A stretch of DNA of 64,000 bases from Acanthococcus lagerstroemiae (lineage: Eukaryota; Arthropoda; Insecta; Hemiptera; Eriococcidae). The notes beneath the pieces are model-generated. The model was not told where the DNA came from, did not search any database, and worked only from the letters and a program-made list of their open reading frames with translations. Shown in pieces: positions 1 to 12,708 of the stretch; the first letter of the stretch is position 1; each line of letters opens with the position of its first letter. The stretch lies in assembly GCA_031841125.1 (NCBI GenBank), contig CM063106.1, positions 7,750,001 to 7,814,000 on the forward strand, read 5' to 3'. The position numbers and the translations under genes were made by a program.

Positions 1-178
1 AAAAAATGGTTTCAATATTTCAATTATTTCTTTGGATTTTCAAAGACGTGGAGACCACATTGTACACTTCTGTTTTGTATTGACGTTATGGGTTCAAACG
101 TTCGATTGAATTCGTTAATTCGTGCCAAGAAGGGAAAGTTCCTTATTTTATACCTCAGAAACAGGGTAGGATACGTAC

Positions 179-3100
179 CTCAAGCCAGCACTGAAAACTC
201 CGGCCAAAAACAGACCCGGAAATCCTGGTAAATTATGAAACGTCTCCATTACGTACAGTGGAAATAGCTCGTCTGCGATGGTCACTTTCTGTAATAATCA
301 TTCAGTTCAGTGGTAGGATGTAAACTCAAACTTTCATCTATTTTCTTCGTATGCAGGATTTTTCTATTGCAATGATCCCCTTCTACCTGGTAAGTAGGCA
401 ACCTACCCTGCCAATATGTCGATATGTTTATTACTCGCACCTTTGAAGGGGGTGAGTTATGGTCAAATTTTGAAACGTTTTCTATCTTTAAATTTTTGTT
501 TTTCTTCTCACGACTGGATATGGTAAAAAAATGGTACCATAGGTTATTAGTAGATAGCAGTTGTGGTAACTACAGGAAAAAAAAAGATCGGAATCGGTTC
601 AACAAGGTGTTCATAAAATCAATTTTAGTACAAACTGCATCAGAAAATTTTCACCTTTTTTCAGTTCCCCGTGAAACTTGCCCTCTTAAACTACTGTTTT
701 TTTTTTCAATAGATTGTATATTAAATTTCCCATAAAAAAAGTCATTAGCGATTTCCTTCTATCTGTTCTATCTGGATTAGAACTGTTCAAAATGGAGTTC
801 AAGCTATCCCCGTTAAGAATTATTACTTTTTAACACAGATGCACAGACCTTATGAAGATTAATAATCATCTTCTTCGGCTACTTTATCACTTCACAGAGT
901 TATATCATTTATAGGCTTATTCACTATTCACCTCCTTCCTTTCATCTATTTAACCCATATTTAAAATTGAGGCCCATATAATGAGGGGGGGGGGGGAGGT
1001 TCTAGTATTTTCTTAAGTTTAATATGGGTGTCCAATAATTAGTTTCAAAGATCGCTAATTTCGGTTTTCGTAACATTTTGGCCATATTGCCCGAACTGTG
1101 GCGCATAACAATAAGAAGGAAATGCAAGATGATAGTTGTGGTTACTACACAGAAAAAGATTAAAGATCATGGAAAGTGGTTTAACATGATTTTCATTAAA
1201 CATTTCACATATTACAAAATGTGTTGGGAAATGTTGGTATCTTTTCTATTTACTGTAACCTGAGAAATGTTATTTATGTAGATTAAAGAATCTGGACCTA
1301 ACAAATTGCTATTGACATGAACAGAAGAACCAGCTGGTTGTGGTCTTGTGGTTATAAATAATGAAAAAAGTTTTCCCCCATATTCAGGTTGATTGCGATT
1401 ATACAGCAGAATTACAAAATTATTACTAATCAACTAAATTAATGTAAAAATTTCATTCATTATTGGCTAACTGTTTTGGTTTTATTCTTGTTCTTTTCCC
1501 TTACAGTTTGAAAGTTAGTCATCTTGTTTTGCTAAGAATTTTGTGAACTAAAATTCTAAAAATATTTCTAATTTCAATCGTGGTTACCACAATTGCCCTC
1601 TACTATTTCCTACTGGTACCAGTTTTCTGTCTATCTCCAGTAGTGAAAAGGGGGGAGGGGGAATTCAAAGATAGAAAACTTTTCAAAATTTGACCATAAC
1701 TCAGTTCCTCCAAAGTACGAGTATGCAAACATTTCTTCATATTGTCGGGCAAGTTACCTTTTTACCAGGTGGAAGGGAGGTCATTGTAAAAGAGACACTC
1801 AGTATAACACTAAGTAGAGCCGTGATATTATTATAACTACAACCAAACTCTAACGCCTGTCTAAAAGGTAGACTCAAAAAGCTGAATGTTGGTGGAGACC
1901 GTGGAATCAATAGCTGTAAGAGTCTTAAAGCAGTCTCAGATGAGTTGCAGTGTGGTTCTAAAAAGTGCAATGAGATGATAATTCTTAACATGGTCTGAAA
2001 TAGACTTCAAACAGTCTGAAAATTAATCTGATGAGTTTTGGACAGTTTGAATTGATTTTAAGGAGTCTTGATCCTGTTCAAATTGGTCTTGAAATAATCT
2101 TGAGAAAGTCTGAATGAGTTTTATTGTAGTCTGATGGAGTCTTGATGCAATCTTATTGATTCTGAATAAATCGGACGAGTTTCAAAATAGGCTGAATGAA
2201 TCTTAACGGTCTCGGTAGAGTCCTGATTGAGATCGAATGCGTCTGATCCGAGTCTTTGGAGAACAACCTAAGACAGTTTTCAAATTTCAACTTTTCCACC
2301 AGATAGCGCTACATCCGTAACTATTACACTTTTAGCACTATCGCGCATAGAATAAGAAAGCCAACGGCTACCTGGCGGCGAAGTCGAAATTTCGAAACTG
2401 ATTTAGTTTCTTTTCACAAGCAAGTCTTTAATTGTAAGACTGTCTTTGAACGTTTGAAGAGTCATAAGTGAGCGTCTAAATGAGCCTTAATGAAGTTCTA
2501 ATGAATTTGAAGTCTGGGTGAGTCCTGATTGTCTGGACGAGTTCTAAGCGGTAGTTCTAAATAAAATTTTTTGAGAAACAGATTGTCTTCCTTACCTTTG
2601 ACTCAAACGGATTGCAAGCAATGTAAGCGGTGAAAATCAATAATCCAGCGTACACTGTAAGTAAGACTACTATCGTCCATCCAATGGTGTTTATCCATAA
2701 CATCCTGCAAAATTGAAACAATTTTAATTTATTAGCGGAGAGATGCTAAATATGAAATTGGTATTTTTGTTTTTGATCTATCTGAAGAACTATCCATCAG
2801 AATTAATCGCGCTTAAACTGAAAATGTAGCTACATTTATCTGTTTCATGGTTCTAACGTTTGAGTTTCCTATACCCAACCATTGTCGCAAAATTATTATT
2901 TTCTGAAAAAAAGTAAACAATGGCACCAAATATGGAATGAAGGATATTTTCTTCGAAAAACTCAGTTTGTAAGGAATGACTTGATCAGAAAAATTGTGGA
3001 AAATTAACTACCGACATTTTTTTTACAAAATTCTTCCTTTTCCTCTCACTCAACTCAGAGAACATGAAGCCACTGGTTGACACCCTGATCTTCCAAAAAT

Positions 3101-6100
3101 CTTCCATTTCAGTACAAACATTTGGGATTCTCTTTTAAAGGCAAGTTTATATTATCATCAGAGCTCTGTAAGTTACATAGCCAGTCTTCTGAATTATTTC
3201 AACTTAAGCTTTTCTAACAATTCCCTGCTACTTAGTTGCGCGACTTCTCTCATTTGAGATTGTACCCGGATCCTCTTTTCCGTTTTCTAAAAGAACGCAG
3301 ACGACTACGCTTCTTGGAGGAAGCAGTCACAGAGGTTGGTTTGGGAGCTCCTTTTTTGGAATGTTTCTCTTTGGTGGAATATCGCGCCTAGATGGCGAAT
3401 TATCCAGCTCGTTTTTGTTCGCTAAAATTACGATTGAAAACAAAAAAATGTTGAACAGAAATGACCAAAAAAAATTAACGAGCACAATTCATCAACTCAT
3501 GGTACAAACTTCATTCCATACCGTGGATGGTTTTTTTCAATGCTCTTTCATTTCCAACCATTTCAAAGTGGCTGCTGCAGCTGCACATACTGGCTAAGAA
3601 ATCGCATTGTTTCATATTAGATGCCCTTTCCATTATATTGCATATTCGAACTCCGCTAGAAGCGCTGTAATTGCTGGACGAAAAGATGAATATGTAACTT
3701 ATCAGTAATAAGTGTATATTTAATATAGCTTGTATATAGCTTTAGATGTATTTTGCCAAGATTTTGCATTATAAATATGTTTGATATCAGGTGAAACTTA
3801 AAATTTTACAACGAAAAATGGAAACGATAAATGAAATTAATTAATTAACTGGCATCCCAGCTGATGTCGATATTTTCGACTTTATTAGGCGATTAGGTAA
3901 ATTTTACAAAACGAATGCAATTCTAATCCACTAAATTCATGAAACGAGCAAAAATTATCAAGAAATGGACAAAACCTCAATTCTTAGCTACATTATCATC
4001 TTCTCGTCCAGTTTCCAATTTTCACCACCTGCATCGCACTCTTTGTTCGAATATGTGAATTGGCCATCTTCCCCTGCGCATGATTCAAAAAGCAGTTCTA
4101 AACTGTTTGTTTATTCAAACGTGTAACAGCACATTGTTGAATAATAAAGTAAAACTCTCTTTTTGTCGCTTTTTTGTTTTAGTCCAACAACTGCTGGGGA
4201 AATCCATTACCTATTGATTGTCTTATTGGTGGCTTAAAATACAAGATGAAAAATACTCTCGATTAAGAGATTGATTAACCACTTCATATTGCTCTTAATC
4301 CTTTACCTTCTAGCTTGAGAAGGTGAACTGACAGTCAAGTATCTTTGAATCTGAACTTGGTTACCACCGTAAAACGCCACGTGTAAGAATGCCGAACCAA
4401 TGAACGCTGACCACGTGCTATACCTTACTGTTGGATCTAGGTCCCAGCTGAAAAACATAAATCCCAGTATGATATATCATAGTAATCGAAGATTGTAGAT
4501 AGATTTCCACTTAAGTATAAGTTAATATAGGCTCAATTTCGATTTCCATCAAAATTTATAGCTCTGCAGTACTCGAAGACTCTATTTTGCATACATAATA
4601 CAGAGACATGGTGTTCATACCTTCGCCCATATACACTAAATTGTCAGTACATTACAAATAAAATTTCCTTACTTGAACAAATTTGTTCTGTTATATGCGG
4701 CATTTGTTTCCCATACGACTGAAAATCCGCCGACATCTACGGTGCCTTTGATTAGTATCACGAACAAGGCTACATAAAGTACTAGCACTTGAAATGAATC
4801 AGTCCATACCACTGCTTTCATTCCGCCCTTTACAAGTATTACAGAAAAGGTTCCACATGTACAATGTACATAATACTTCTTTTTAATTTATAATTAGAGT
4901 GTTGGAAATTAAATTAAACTTGATGATTTCGTACTTACAATTGTTGTGTAGAATATGCAGACCAAATACATGATTGATACTATAAGCATGGTATTCACAC
5001 CAGTCACTGAAAAAGATAAAAACCATGAATAATATAGAAGTACATTAGATTCACGAGTGTGTAGCATAGGTTTTTATCATCGATTTACATATTTAATAAG
5101 AAATTTATTTGTTGTGGAAAAACTATATTTGACTATCAAAAATAGGAACAAACTACAACAATAAGAATGATTGTAATCCAAGCACGTAGAGTTCGAGGTG
5201 GGTATAGAAGAATTTCTGTAAATAATACGGGAAAAACGACTTTATGCAAATTTCCTGAATTTGACATGACTTTCCACAAAAAAAGAGAATGTTTTTGCGC
5301 AAAGGAAGGGAACCTAAAGTGGCTATAAGAAGACAATGCTCTTGCGCAAAACATACTTTCAAGACTACAGATACGTATTCTAGGTCAAGCGTGGTACTGG
5401 CACATCCAGGGAGATCGAGAGTTGCGCACCCTGTACAACATCGAGAACTCTGAGGAAGGGAAGTGGTTCAGGTGGTTCTTTGGTCTGGCATATCTACCTC
5501 CCACCAAAGTTGAAGAAGGGTTCGCTGATTTGATCTCTGTAGCACCTACACAGAATCTTTCCTTTGCGGATTATGTTCAAGAGAATTAAGTTCAAGCCAA
5601 TGCACAATTTCCTCCACTACTTTGGGCTAATTCACCTTCCAGAGACCCACAAACCACAAATGCTGCAGAAAGTTTCCATGCTTGCTACAACGGATTATTT
5701 TATCATCCGCATCCGAACATTTACTTAGTTATCAACGCTATTCTTAGTATCCAAAATGAAAGTGAGCAGAAAATTAACTCAATCATGAATAACTTGACAA
5801 GGCACCGAGCAACAAAAGTTACTACCCGCATCAGAAAGTTAATGGACACCTACAAATCGTATATGCAAAATAATACAGACCGATTGCGGTACCTGAAACT
5901 AGTAGGGTACAGTTGGCAACCCAAGAAGATTTAATTATATAGACTGGTTACGGTACCAGAAACTAGTAGGGTACAGTTGCGAAACCAAAAAGATTTAATT
6001 TCAATGAAGCTGATGCACACATTTTCAATCACACCTGCTTCCTGCAAACAGTCTTAAGCCTGTTGTAAGTGAGAAGGGAAGTCTGATGCTCAAAGTTATT

Positions 6101-9100
6101 ACATCTTTTTAACTGCCTATCCCAGCTTTATTTGCGCAATATCGTTGTGGTTTTCCCCTCCAATTTTTCATCAATTTGCGCAAAGTCATTGCGTCCAATA
6201 ATACGGTCATGGTTAAAAGCGGAGGATAGAGTTACAAATAACAAAAGAGTCTGACCGCTGCAGGGAAAGACATTGCTACATGAATATGTCGTTCAGGCAA
6301 CCGCGTTGACGTGCATGCCCACATTCCCATGCCTTCTTTAGTCGTCCGTTCTCGGGGTCGCTCGGCATTCTTTGTGTAGGCCAGTTGAAATGAAATGGAA
6401 CAAATGACCGCATAAAGAAGAATATGCAACTACATCACGATTGTAACGCTTTTTTGCGGAACGTTTTCTGCAGAGCGTTTTCCAAAGTTTTCTCTTTTGC
6501 GTGGCAAGCCATTAGACATATCCATATCAAAAATCAATGAAAAAGAGTTCTCTTTTCTCCCATATTTTTGTACTTATTGTAATCAATGTCGTTGGTATCA
6601 TTGGGAGATCTTCATGGCTTATTTTTGAATATATGCTCACACTTTTCAACAAAAAAAAGTGTAAGTTAGGAATAAGCAAATACTGGAAACTACATAAAAG
6701 TAGTGAAGACCTTTTGGTGTGCACTGATCATGGGGTAGACCACACGGACTGACCACTCATGTTGACTACTGATCTTACTTAACTGTAATGATTCTTAAAT
6801 GTAATTTAATTTCTAAAATGGTGAATCAATATAAATTATTAAGGTGATTTTATTGGGTGTTGTCAAATTATTGAATGTTCAATTATAATCAGATTGAATC
6901 TATCAAATTTAACATGAGATACTGACTGGCTGCAATTGACCAACTAGTAAAAGGGTTATTATCATAACAAAAAACTTAAAACACAAAATGGATTAGAATA
7001 CTAAGAATGCAAAAGCCAATAGAGTTGCACTCTTCATGATCCAGTTTTAATATTTTTTGGTCATATATATAGACTTGGCTTAATCAGTTATTGCCGTGTT
7101 TGTTTACTGGCACTTTAGTCTAATCTGATGCTGATGCTATTGTTTTTGTATCTCCTGGAGTTACTTTGGTAATTTTTCAAAATTTCCCTTTTTTGCAGGG
7201 AGGGGACAGGGGAGAGCAGACTATTTTCTGATCTAATTGTTTCAGTTTTTGTTTTAGTAATTTTACCTTTATTTTATTGTACTTTTTTGTATTTTTGATA
7301 ATGTTTTGGTCTTCTCTGTTTTTTTTTGTTTTGTTTTTTTGTTGTTTTTTTTTAATCAATAGTATCTACTTTTTTTTTTTACTCGTATAGTGGCAAGCTC
7401 TCAATTTTCAGGATCATTTTATTTTTTACTTTTTTGCTCGCACATTTTTATCAAATTGTAGAATGTACTAGCGCAGTGGAAGCGTACTGGGCCCATAACC
7501 TGTAGAATGTACTGCAGTAATTACCAATTTCTAATTTTCAGTAGCTAACACAAGAGCAGCAAAGGACAAGTTAATGTCAGTGATGAAATGTTAGGCAGGT
7601 CTTCACCACTCCGTCAGTTTCAGTTTCGGTATCCTGTACATGACGCACGCCATAATGGCGGCCGCAGCACTTTTGTTATCGGATCGGTTTTCGAGGGCAA
7701 AGGTCATAATTCTGCTTCGAACAAAAACCATCATGAAAATAAATTCAACATACAAAATTCGAAATCAGGTATGTTGTCGGTTGATGCTCTTGTGTTAGCT
7801 ACTGAAAAATTAGAAATTGGTAATTACTGCAGTCTCTCGAAATCGGGTCATGGAATTCTCAACTCATCAATATCTGTCCGTCAAACTACAAGAAAAATAT
7901 CAAAATTTTCTTCATATTCTCACAATATTTGCAGAAGGAAAAACTTTCAAAACTCAGTAGGTCCATTCGCTACGTATTCTAATACCAAAATGCAGGAAGC
8001 CCATTCGATATTTTGAACGAGTTAATTTTGCCTATTTCGAGTATGAACTTTGCATTTTAGGCCCAAACTCGGCACTGGATCAAAAATTTAATTTGATATT
8101 TCGAATTAGAAATCTGAAAATTCTTATTTCGTGAGTTTGCACCGTACCTTCTATTTGAAATTCAATGTCGATAATACATTCCAATCCCACCAAGAAGAGG
8201 AGAAATTCTTTTGACCCCAAAGTAACTAGATCTTACTGATTTCGGGCTCAGAAAAAGTACCAAATACCGGGGTGCGTCTTTCAAGGCACTTTGTATACAA
8301 AATATTTTTTTTTTTGTTCGTCATTTCCATAACGCAAGAAATCCATTAGATTTCCTGAACAGAATTAATTTGCTCATTTCGAGTACGAAATTTGCATTTT
8401 GGAGCTGAAATCGGAACCGGATTACAAATATGATTTCGATATTTGAAACCAAGGACCTAGAAAAACCTACTTCGATAGTTTGCGCCATAACTTCCTACTT
8501 GAGATTCAAAGTTGGTAGTGCATTCCAACCCCACTCAGAGAGAAGGGAGAAACTTTTGAACCCCCTAAGTAACAGACTTTTCCAATTTCGGGTTCAAAAA
8601 ATGTGAGGGTATGCCTCGAAAGACACGTTTTATAATTCCAAAACGCAGTACGTCCATTCGCTGTGTATTTTAATGCCAAAATGCAATCAAGTCCATCTTT
8701 TGGAAGTTCTATCAGCTTGTATTTTTGCGAATATTTTAGTTTTGAAAATGCAATTCTTAGGTTGTATTCGTTAAGGTTAACGCGAGCTACTGTCAAAAAG
8801 TGAAGGCAGGGAGATTAAAATTAAGATCTATAGACAGTTTTCTAGGCTTCCTTTCCTTCTTCAGGCGAAATATCCGATGCCGAACACTGGCGGCCGCGGT
8901 CTCTAACACGCGACTTTCCTGAGCAGGCTAGTTTGTGTAGTTTGCCGTTGCTTTCCCCACGTTATTTGTTGCGTTAGAGTCTTCATTCTCTGTGCCGAAG
9001 AGTGTGCAGTCACAATTCGCTTACTAGCCACATGTTTCACGACGTCAAGTAAGCTATCCACGACGTGCATACGCACAGTATACCAATCTTTCTAATCCGA

Positions 9101-11507
9101 TGGTAACAACCTGGTCCTAAAAATGCTGAAGAGTAGAGCGGGATGGGATCAGGCAGTTGCCTTTGTCAAGAAGATGCTGGACCACAAGAAGGAACTGGAG
9201 TGGCAGAGACAAAGGCAGCGGACACAGCACCCTATGCCGGCACTAGCCATCCCACAAACATCGATGGCGACGACGACGATGTCGCTGCTGCCAACAACAG
9301 ACAAAGAAGACGATTCGGCGCAACTCGACAGCGAAGAAGAAGAAAAATAAGACGCCGTAGATTCACCGCCGTGAAGAAGCAAAAGGAGAAATGGGGATAG
9401 GAGCTACCTCAAAGCGACCCCCCCCCCCTATCCTGACGCAGGTCATTCGGGGCATGTCCGGGATAGGAGGTGCGGTGTCCCGAGGCCAATTTGGCACACG
9501 TGCATCGCCATACCCCCCACTATCATCATCGAATCTGATGGTAATACGCCCTGCGATTATAATCCCTTGTTCGTGGGAATCGATGGGGGTTATTGCAGGA
9601 CGCGCCATATGTTTCCACCTTGATTGATACTATAGTCGCTGTGTTCGCTAGGATGTTAGTCGGGGAATTCGAATATCACCAGCTTATTTCCGGCATTGGT
9701 GGGACTCAAGCCCGAGACACAAGGATTGCGAAGCGGGCACATTCCCACCTAGTCACACACCGACCTTTGTACGCTTCCTAGAAAGTTTATAAATTAGGTC
9801 ACTTGGAAAAGCATCTCTCACTATTAATACAAACACACTAATTGATTCATTTATAGCTCGCCATGGTTCTTAGTCTAATATAGTTCAGTCCACCTACCTT
9901 GATGAATCGCAAGTGCTGGAGCATACAGTACCAACGCCAAATATAGAACCTGTAATTTAAACGACCATTTATGTAATTAGAAAGTTGAAAAAGATCACAT
10001 CATTCATGTTCATATCGGTGTTGGACCTTTTTGCTAACCGACTTTGAAAAATGGTCGCTGGGGTATAAGTCATAAAACTTATCGAACTCAAAGGTGGTAC
10101 TCTAATCAATTATCATTGATTTTGGATAATTTTCCTTTCTATCGAATAAACGATAAATAAAGTAAAAATTCAACAAGGTTTATGAAATTCAAGTTTGTGA
10201 ATGAATATTAAGTTCAATCTACACACGGTAGTTATAATGTGTCCATTCATAACAACATAAATTTCGAAATGATTGAGTGGTATCGGTACTCATGCAGTTC
10301 TCAACGACCGCATCTCCTGGTTACGTTTTTATTACTAATTAAACTTACAGTTATTAGTACCTGAAGGCTCATAAAAAGAAATTATATTACCTTATGACTT
10401 CCACACTTTATTTTCAATGTTATGCGGCCGTGGCCGTGAAAATTATGATTCGTTTCCTTTGTTTCGTCAAGGGGGCTTATAATAATCTCTATACCTGAAG
10501 AAATAAATCTCTCGTGGTAGTAAATACGTAGGTGCAAATAATCGACTACTGACTTACCATTTGTACTGTAAATAATAGCGACGATATGAACTGCAGATTT
10601 CTGCTGAACCGTTCTCCAAAATACTGTGAAAACAGAACGTGTTAAAATCCAATTTAACAAATACATTTTGAAACATCCCAAATATTTAACCAGATTCTAC
10701 AGACTTCACGCCTCGACTAGAATAAGAAGTATCACTCACGTCATAAGCCGACATGTACTTTTTTTCTTGGAAAAACGGTGCGAATATATATCCGATGATT
10801 GGTATGACAATGAAGCTCGATATTCCAAAATAAACCAACTGCGGACCGAATACGAATGCTTCTGCCGGCTGTCCGATCAACGTTATCGATGACAGGAAAC
10901 TAGAAACCATGAAGGTTGACTGTTGACTTTAAACTGGTAACGAATTTTTGATCCAAAATCAACGAATCTTCGTGATTTGTCCCTTTTAGTTTGAGGTTTC
11001 AATGATGAAGTTGGGGGGTGAGGTCGAGGATAGACGAATTTTCAAATGTTTGCTCCTATCTCTACAAGTAACGCAACCACTCCTGCACATGTCTGTCATC
11101 TGGTTCTCTCCACCACTACACCAGCAACCATCTCCTTATCCAAGAAGCGAAGGTGGACACCTGCAGAAATGGTTACTCCTACAAGTAGGGACGTTCATTT
11201 GAAAATATGTCCATTCGCACTTAGTTCGTTCGTCTATGTTACCTAAGTATAAGTACATATATATATAACGAAAAAGGTTATCATTTTACCTGGCTAGCAT
11301 GGACAGTGCAACAGGTACAACACCCAGTTTTCCATTAGCAGTGAAGAAGTTCTCAGCTCCCGAGGAAAGTCTATCTTTAATTGCGAAAAACACTCCAATC
11401 AGTGTTGACACTAGTAACATTCCTCCAAATACCACATAGTCAGCCGTGACAAAGTGTCTCTCATTGTTGATCGAAGATAACATGAGCGTACTCCTTTCTT
11501 GATCCAT
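179..11507 (-). CDS. SLC5-family sodium:solute symporter (SMVT/SMCT-like), 3' end outside window
   Basis: Sodium-coupled plasma-membrane transporter of the SLC5 family; the substrate (monocarboxylate, vitamin or sugar) cannot be told. Coding exons in transcript order: 11290-11507, 10740-10899, 10495-10545, 9898-9949, 4939-5006, 4673-4827, 4307-4447, 2596-2704, 179-288; all have GT-AG borders and compatible phases. Seen: an N-terminal first membrane helix (DYVVFGGMLLVSTLIGVFFA), the loop SSGAENFFTANGKLGVVPVA, then LASFLSSITLIGQPAEAF, LYAPALAIHQVTGVNT, the family hallmark GGMKAVVWTDSFQ, FYGGNQVQIQRYLTV and LPGFPGLFLAGVFSAGL. These follow the family order without gaps up to about transmembrane segment 8 of 12-14; the rest lies beyond base 1. 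A splice acceptor (TACAG) sits two bases before the ATG, so a 5' untranslated exon lies upstream. The third exon is odd (see findings). The introns carry many transposon fossils. Confidence 0.88.
424..1732. mobile_element. DNA-transposon remnant with imperfect inverted ends
   Basis: Positions about 424-490 (ATGTTTATTACTCGCACCTT onward) are repeated in inverted orientation at about 1670-1732. Both carry the word GAGTTATGGTCAAATTTTGA followed by a shared TTTTCTATCTTT. The match continues inward: TGGTACC and TTGTGGTAAC blocks near 533-570 pair with 1590-1620. A third, direct copy of the inner block lies at 1125-1170. No transposase frame is seen inside. Target duplication not clear. Lies in the last visible intron of gene A. 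Confidence 0.55.
1900..2565. repeat. Degenerate AGTCTGA/AGTCTTGA tandem repeat, locus 1
   Basis: AGTCTTRA or AGTCTGAA recurs every 15-35 bp for several hundred bases (for example 1918, 1946, 1995, 2017, 2066, 2111, 2139), interrupted around 2280-2440. Spacing is irregular and units are too diverged for a clean monomer. The same motif family fills 13255-13680 and 28460-29350. Confidence 0.55.
5385..5935 (+). pseudogene. MULE-type transposase C-terminal remnant, one internal stop
   Basis: One forward frame from about 5391 to the TAA at 5933-5935 reads through except for a single internal TAA at 5587-5589. Recognisable pieces in order: GQAWYWHIQGDRELRTLYN, WFFGLAYLPPTKVEEGF, AQFPPLLWANSP, then TTNAAESFHACYNGLFYHPH followed by PNIYLVINAIL. 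The order 'hxGQAWYR..Q / FxGLxxLP / FPPxLWN / TNNxxESFHxxxNxLFxxxHPNI' is that of the MULE transposase domain abundant in insect genomes (established knowledge; no search run). It lies antisense in an intron of gene A. The 5' catalytic part is absent, so this is a fossil and not a working transposase. The internal stop falls where the family usually has Tyr. Confidence 0.75.
5885..6000. repeat. Tandem duplication of about 48 bp at the 3' end of the MULE remnant
   Basis: The stretch GGTACCTGAAACTAGTAGGG at 5890 recurs as GGTACCAGAAACTAGTAGGG at 5953; each is followed by a shared TACAGTTG and, further on, AAGATTTAATT. Two units, about 63 bp apart, cover the transposase stop codon. Confidence 0.7.
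7945..8705. repeat. Diverged tandem repeat with a unit of about 345-350 bp
   Basis: The block 8000-8300 (CCATTCGATATTTTGAACGA onward, through 'TTTCGAGTATGAACTTTGCATTTT' split by few changes) matches 8343-8640 (CCATTAGATTTCCTGAACAG onward). Shared landmarks are CATTTCGAGTA/CTATTTCGAGTA, CATTCCAATCCCAC/CATTCCAACCCCAC and AATTTCGGGTTC/ATTTCGGGCTC. A third partial unit begins near 8650 with GTCCATTCGCTGTGTATTTT, matching 7957. Roughly 75-80% alike by eye. Confidence 0.6.
8938..9087. repeat. Dispersed repeat, copy 1 (second copy at 38465-38607)
   Basis: Both copies share GTTTGCCGTTGCT, TTCCCCACG, GCCGAAGA, CCACATG, TTCAC and ACATAC or GCATAC in the same order over about 145 bp and stop at a common CAATCT. 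The family is unknown; there are no clear ends. Confidence 0.5.
9097..9523 (+). mobile_element. R1-like non-LTR retrotransposon, 5'-truncated 3' end
   Basis: Begins within the C-terminal coding part (frame ...LVLKMLKSRAGWDQAVAFVK, from 9112), followed by a shortened 3' region ending GTGCATCGCCATACCCCCCA, the family terminus. The coding tail is longer and more diverged than in the other copies. Downstream, 9524-9780 is GC-rich sequence of unknown origin. Confidence 0.65.
10495..10545 (-). other. Third coding exon of the SLC5 gene with a frame anomaly
   Basis: Its length (51 bp) keeps the frame from exon 2 to exon 4. In that frame it reads SIICTYVFTTTRDLFLQ, whose end fits the family's '..LQ' before the next helix. 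The YLxLR motif expected directly after MSAYD is present only in another frame (DYLHLRIYYHERF). Either a border is wrong or a frameshift plus deletion has occurred here. Confidence 0.45.
11037..11205. repeat. Fold-back element with diverged inverted arms
   Basis: TTCAAATG at 11040 and the CTACAAGTAACGCAACCACT block pair with the inverse of AGAAATGGTTACTCCTACAAG at 11164-11185 and CATTTGAAAA at 11197. Arms are about 55 bp and roughly 75% alike. A related piece is at 42776-42905. Lies in the first coding intron of gene A. Confidence 0.5.
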
Positions 11508-11747
11508 TTCTGTATTAAATTATGTTTAAGTAGATATTACCCAAAGGTTGTTACATCAATAATTAAGTATTAACTTAAAACCCAGCCCTAGAGGAGCGGA
11601 AAAAGAATGCGAGAGTTCTTGCTCCGGTCGGCAGGACAAGCTCCGTGATCTCAATCGGCGTTTTCAGGAGGATTTTCCTGTTCAAGCTTAAAAGTAGGTA
11701 AGATAGCATGGTGTCCATTTCTGAGCGTGAGTGAACTTGGTAATATT

Positions 11748-11863
11748 CCATGTGTAGGGTGTGCCAATTTACTTTTTCTTCTTCTGTATTTCAGAGCGCT
11801 TTCGGCTGAAAGCGCTCTGGAATACAGAAGAAGAAAAAGTGAATTGACACACCCAACATATGG
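11748..11863. repeat. Palindrome, 56 bp arms with few mismatches and a 4 bp centre
   Basis: Left arm 11748-11803, centre GGCT, right arm 11808-11863. The inner 45 bp differ at three positions. The centre reads GAGCGCTTTCGGCTGAAAGC. A half-copy with the same GTGTGCCAATT start and AGCGCTTTCGGCTG centre lies at 36778-36830, so this is a mobile fold-back/MITE family. It is just upstream of gene A's first coding exon. Confidence 0.8.
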
Positions 11864-12708
11864 AAGATAGCATGGCCTCAATTAATAACAATGAATTTAC
11901 ATAGAAAACTGTTTGTCTGAAACAGAGCTCAGGATGCATAATTTTGACATTCTCAATCTACTTATGATCACCTTCAGATTTTTACAAGCTTGCGTTACGT
12001 TTCACTGTATTTTAGGCAAATTTCTTGGAATAAATCTATCATAGTGTCTTAAATCGAAAATTCATAACTATTATTGCTTCAGGAAACAAAGTAACAGAAA
12101 TTTACTCATGGCTATTGTAATAGGACATTGCCCTTGAACATAAATATGGATATAAAACTTGATGACATATATTTCAAAAGGTATATGAAAGGTTTTTTTT
12201 TAGTGAGATTAACGGTCGAATTATAAAAGTCCCCACTGAAGGAGGTAGACCAGCCTTCAATGGAAGAAGGGCTCTAAAAACGTCCCAAGGTCAAAGGAAT
12301 TAAGTTAAAAGAAGAGGAAATAAATAGTTTTAGACTGAGAAAATGATGGAAAACCAAAGTACGGTCTGGAACGTAACAGTCGAGGGGGGTTTGTCAACCC
12401 TCCACCTATTTTTGTTTGAAAAGTCGGTGTTTGACAAATTCTAAAGTTCTAGAAGCCGGTCGGCAATATAGGAAAGTATGCACTTTTTTTTTTGTTAAGT
12501 TTCAGCTTGAAATTTTTGTATTTTAGTTTGCATTTCTACTGTCCACAACACCCTTCAAAAAAAATAAAATAAATAAAACTTTTAAAACTGTACGGCTCTG
12601 GGTATGATGAAAGAAATCTTAAAAAGTTGTGAACGAGACTCGAAGCAACCTTGGCGACCCTGGCGGAAGGCGAATTTTCGGAATATTGTTCCTTATTCAC
12701 TCTCTTTC

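Noticed and set aside
7588..8016. 142-codon ORF, forward strand
   Set aside because: Runs into a diverged tandem repeat; composition is unlike a folded protein and no motif is seen. The frame looks open by chance.
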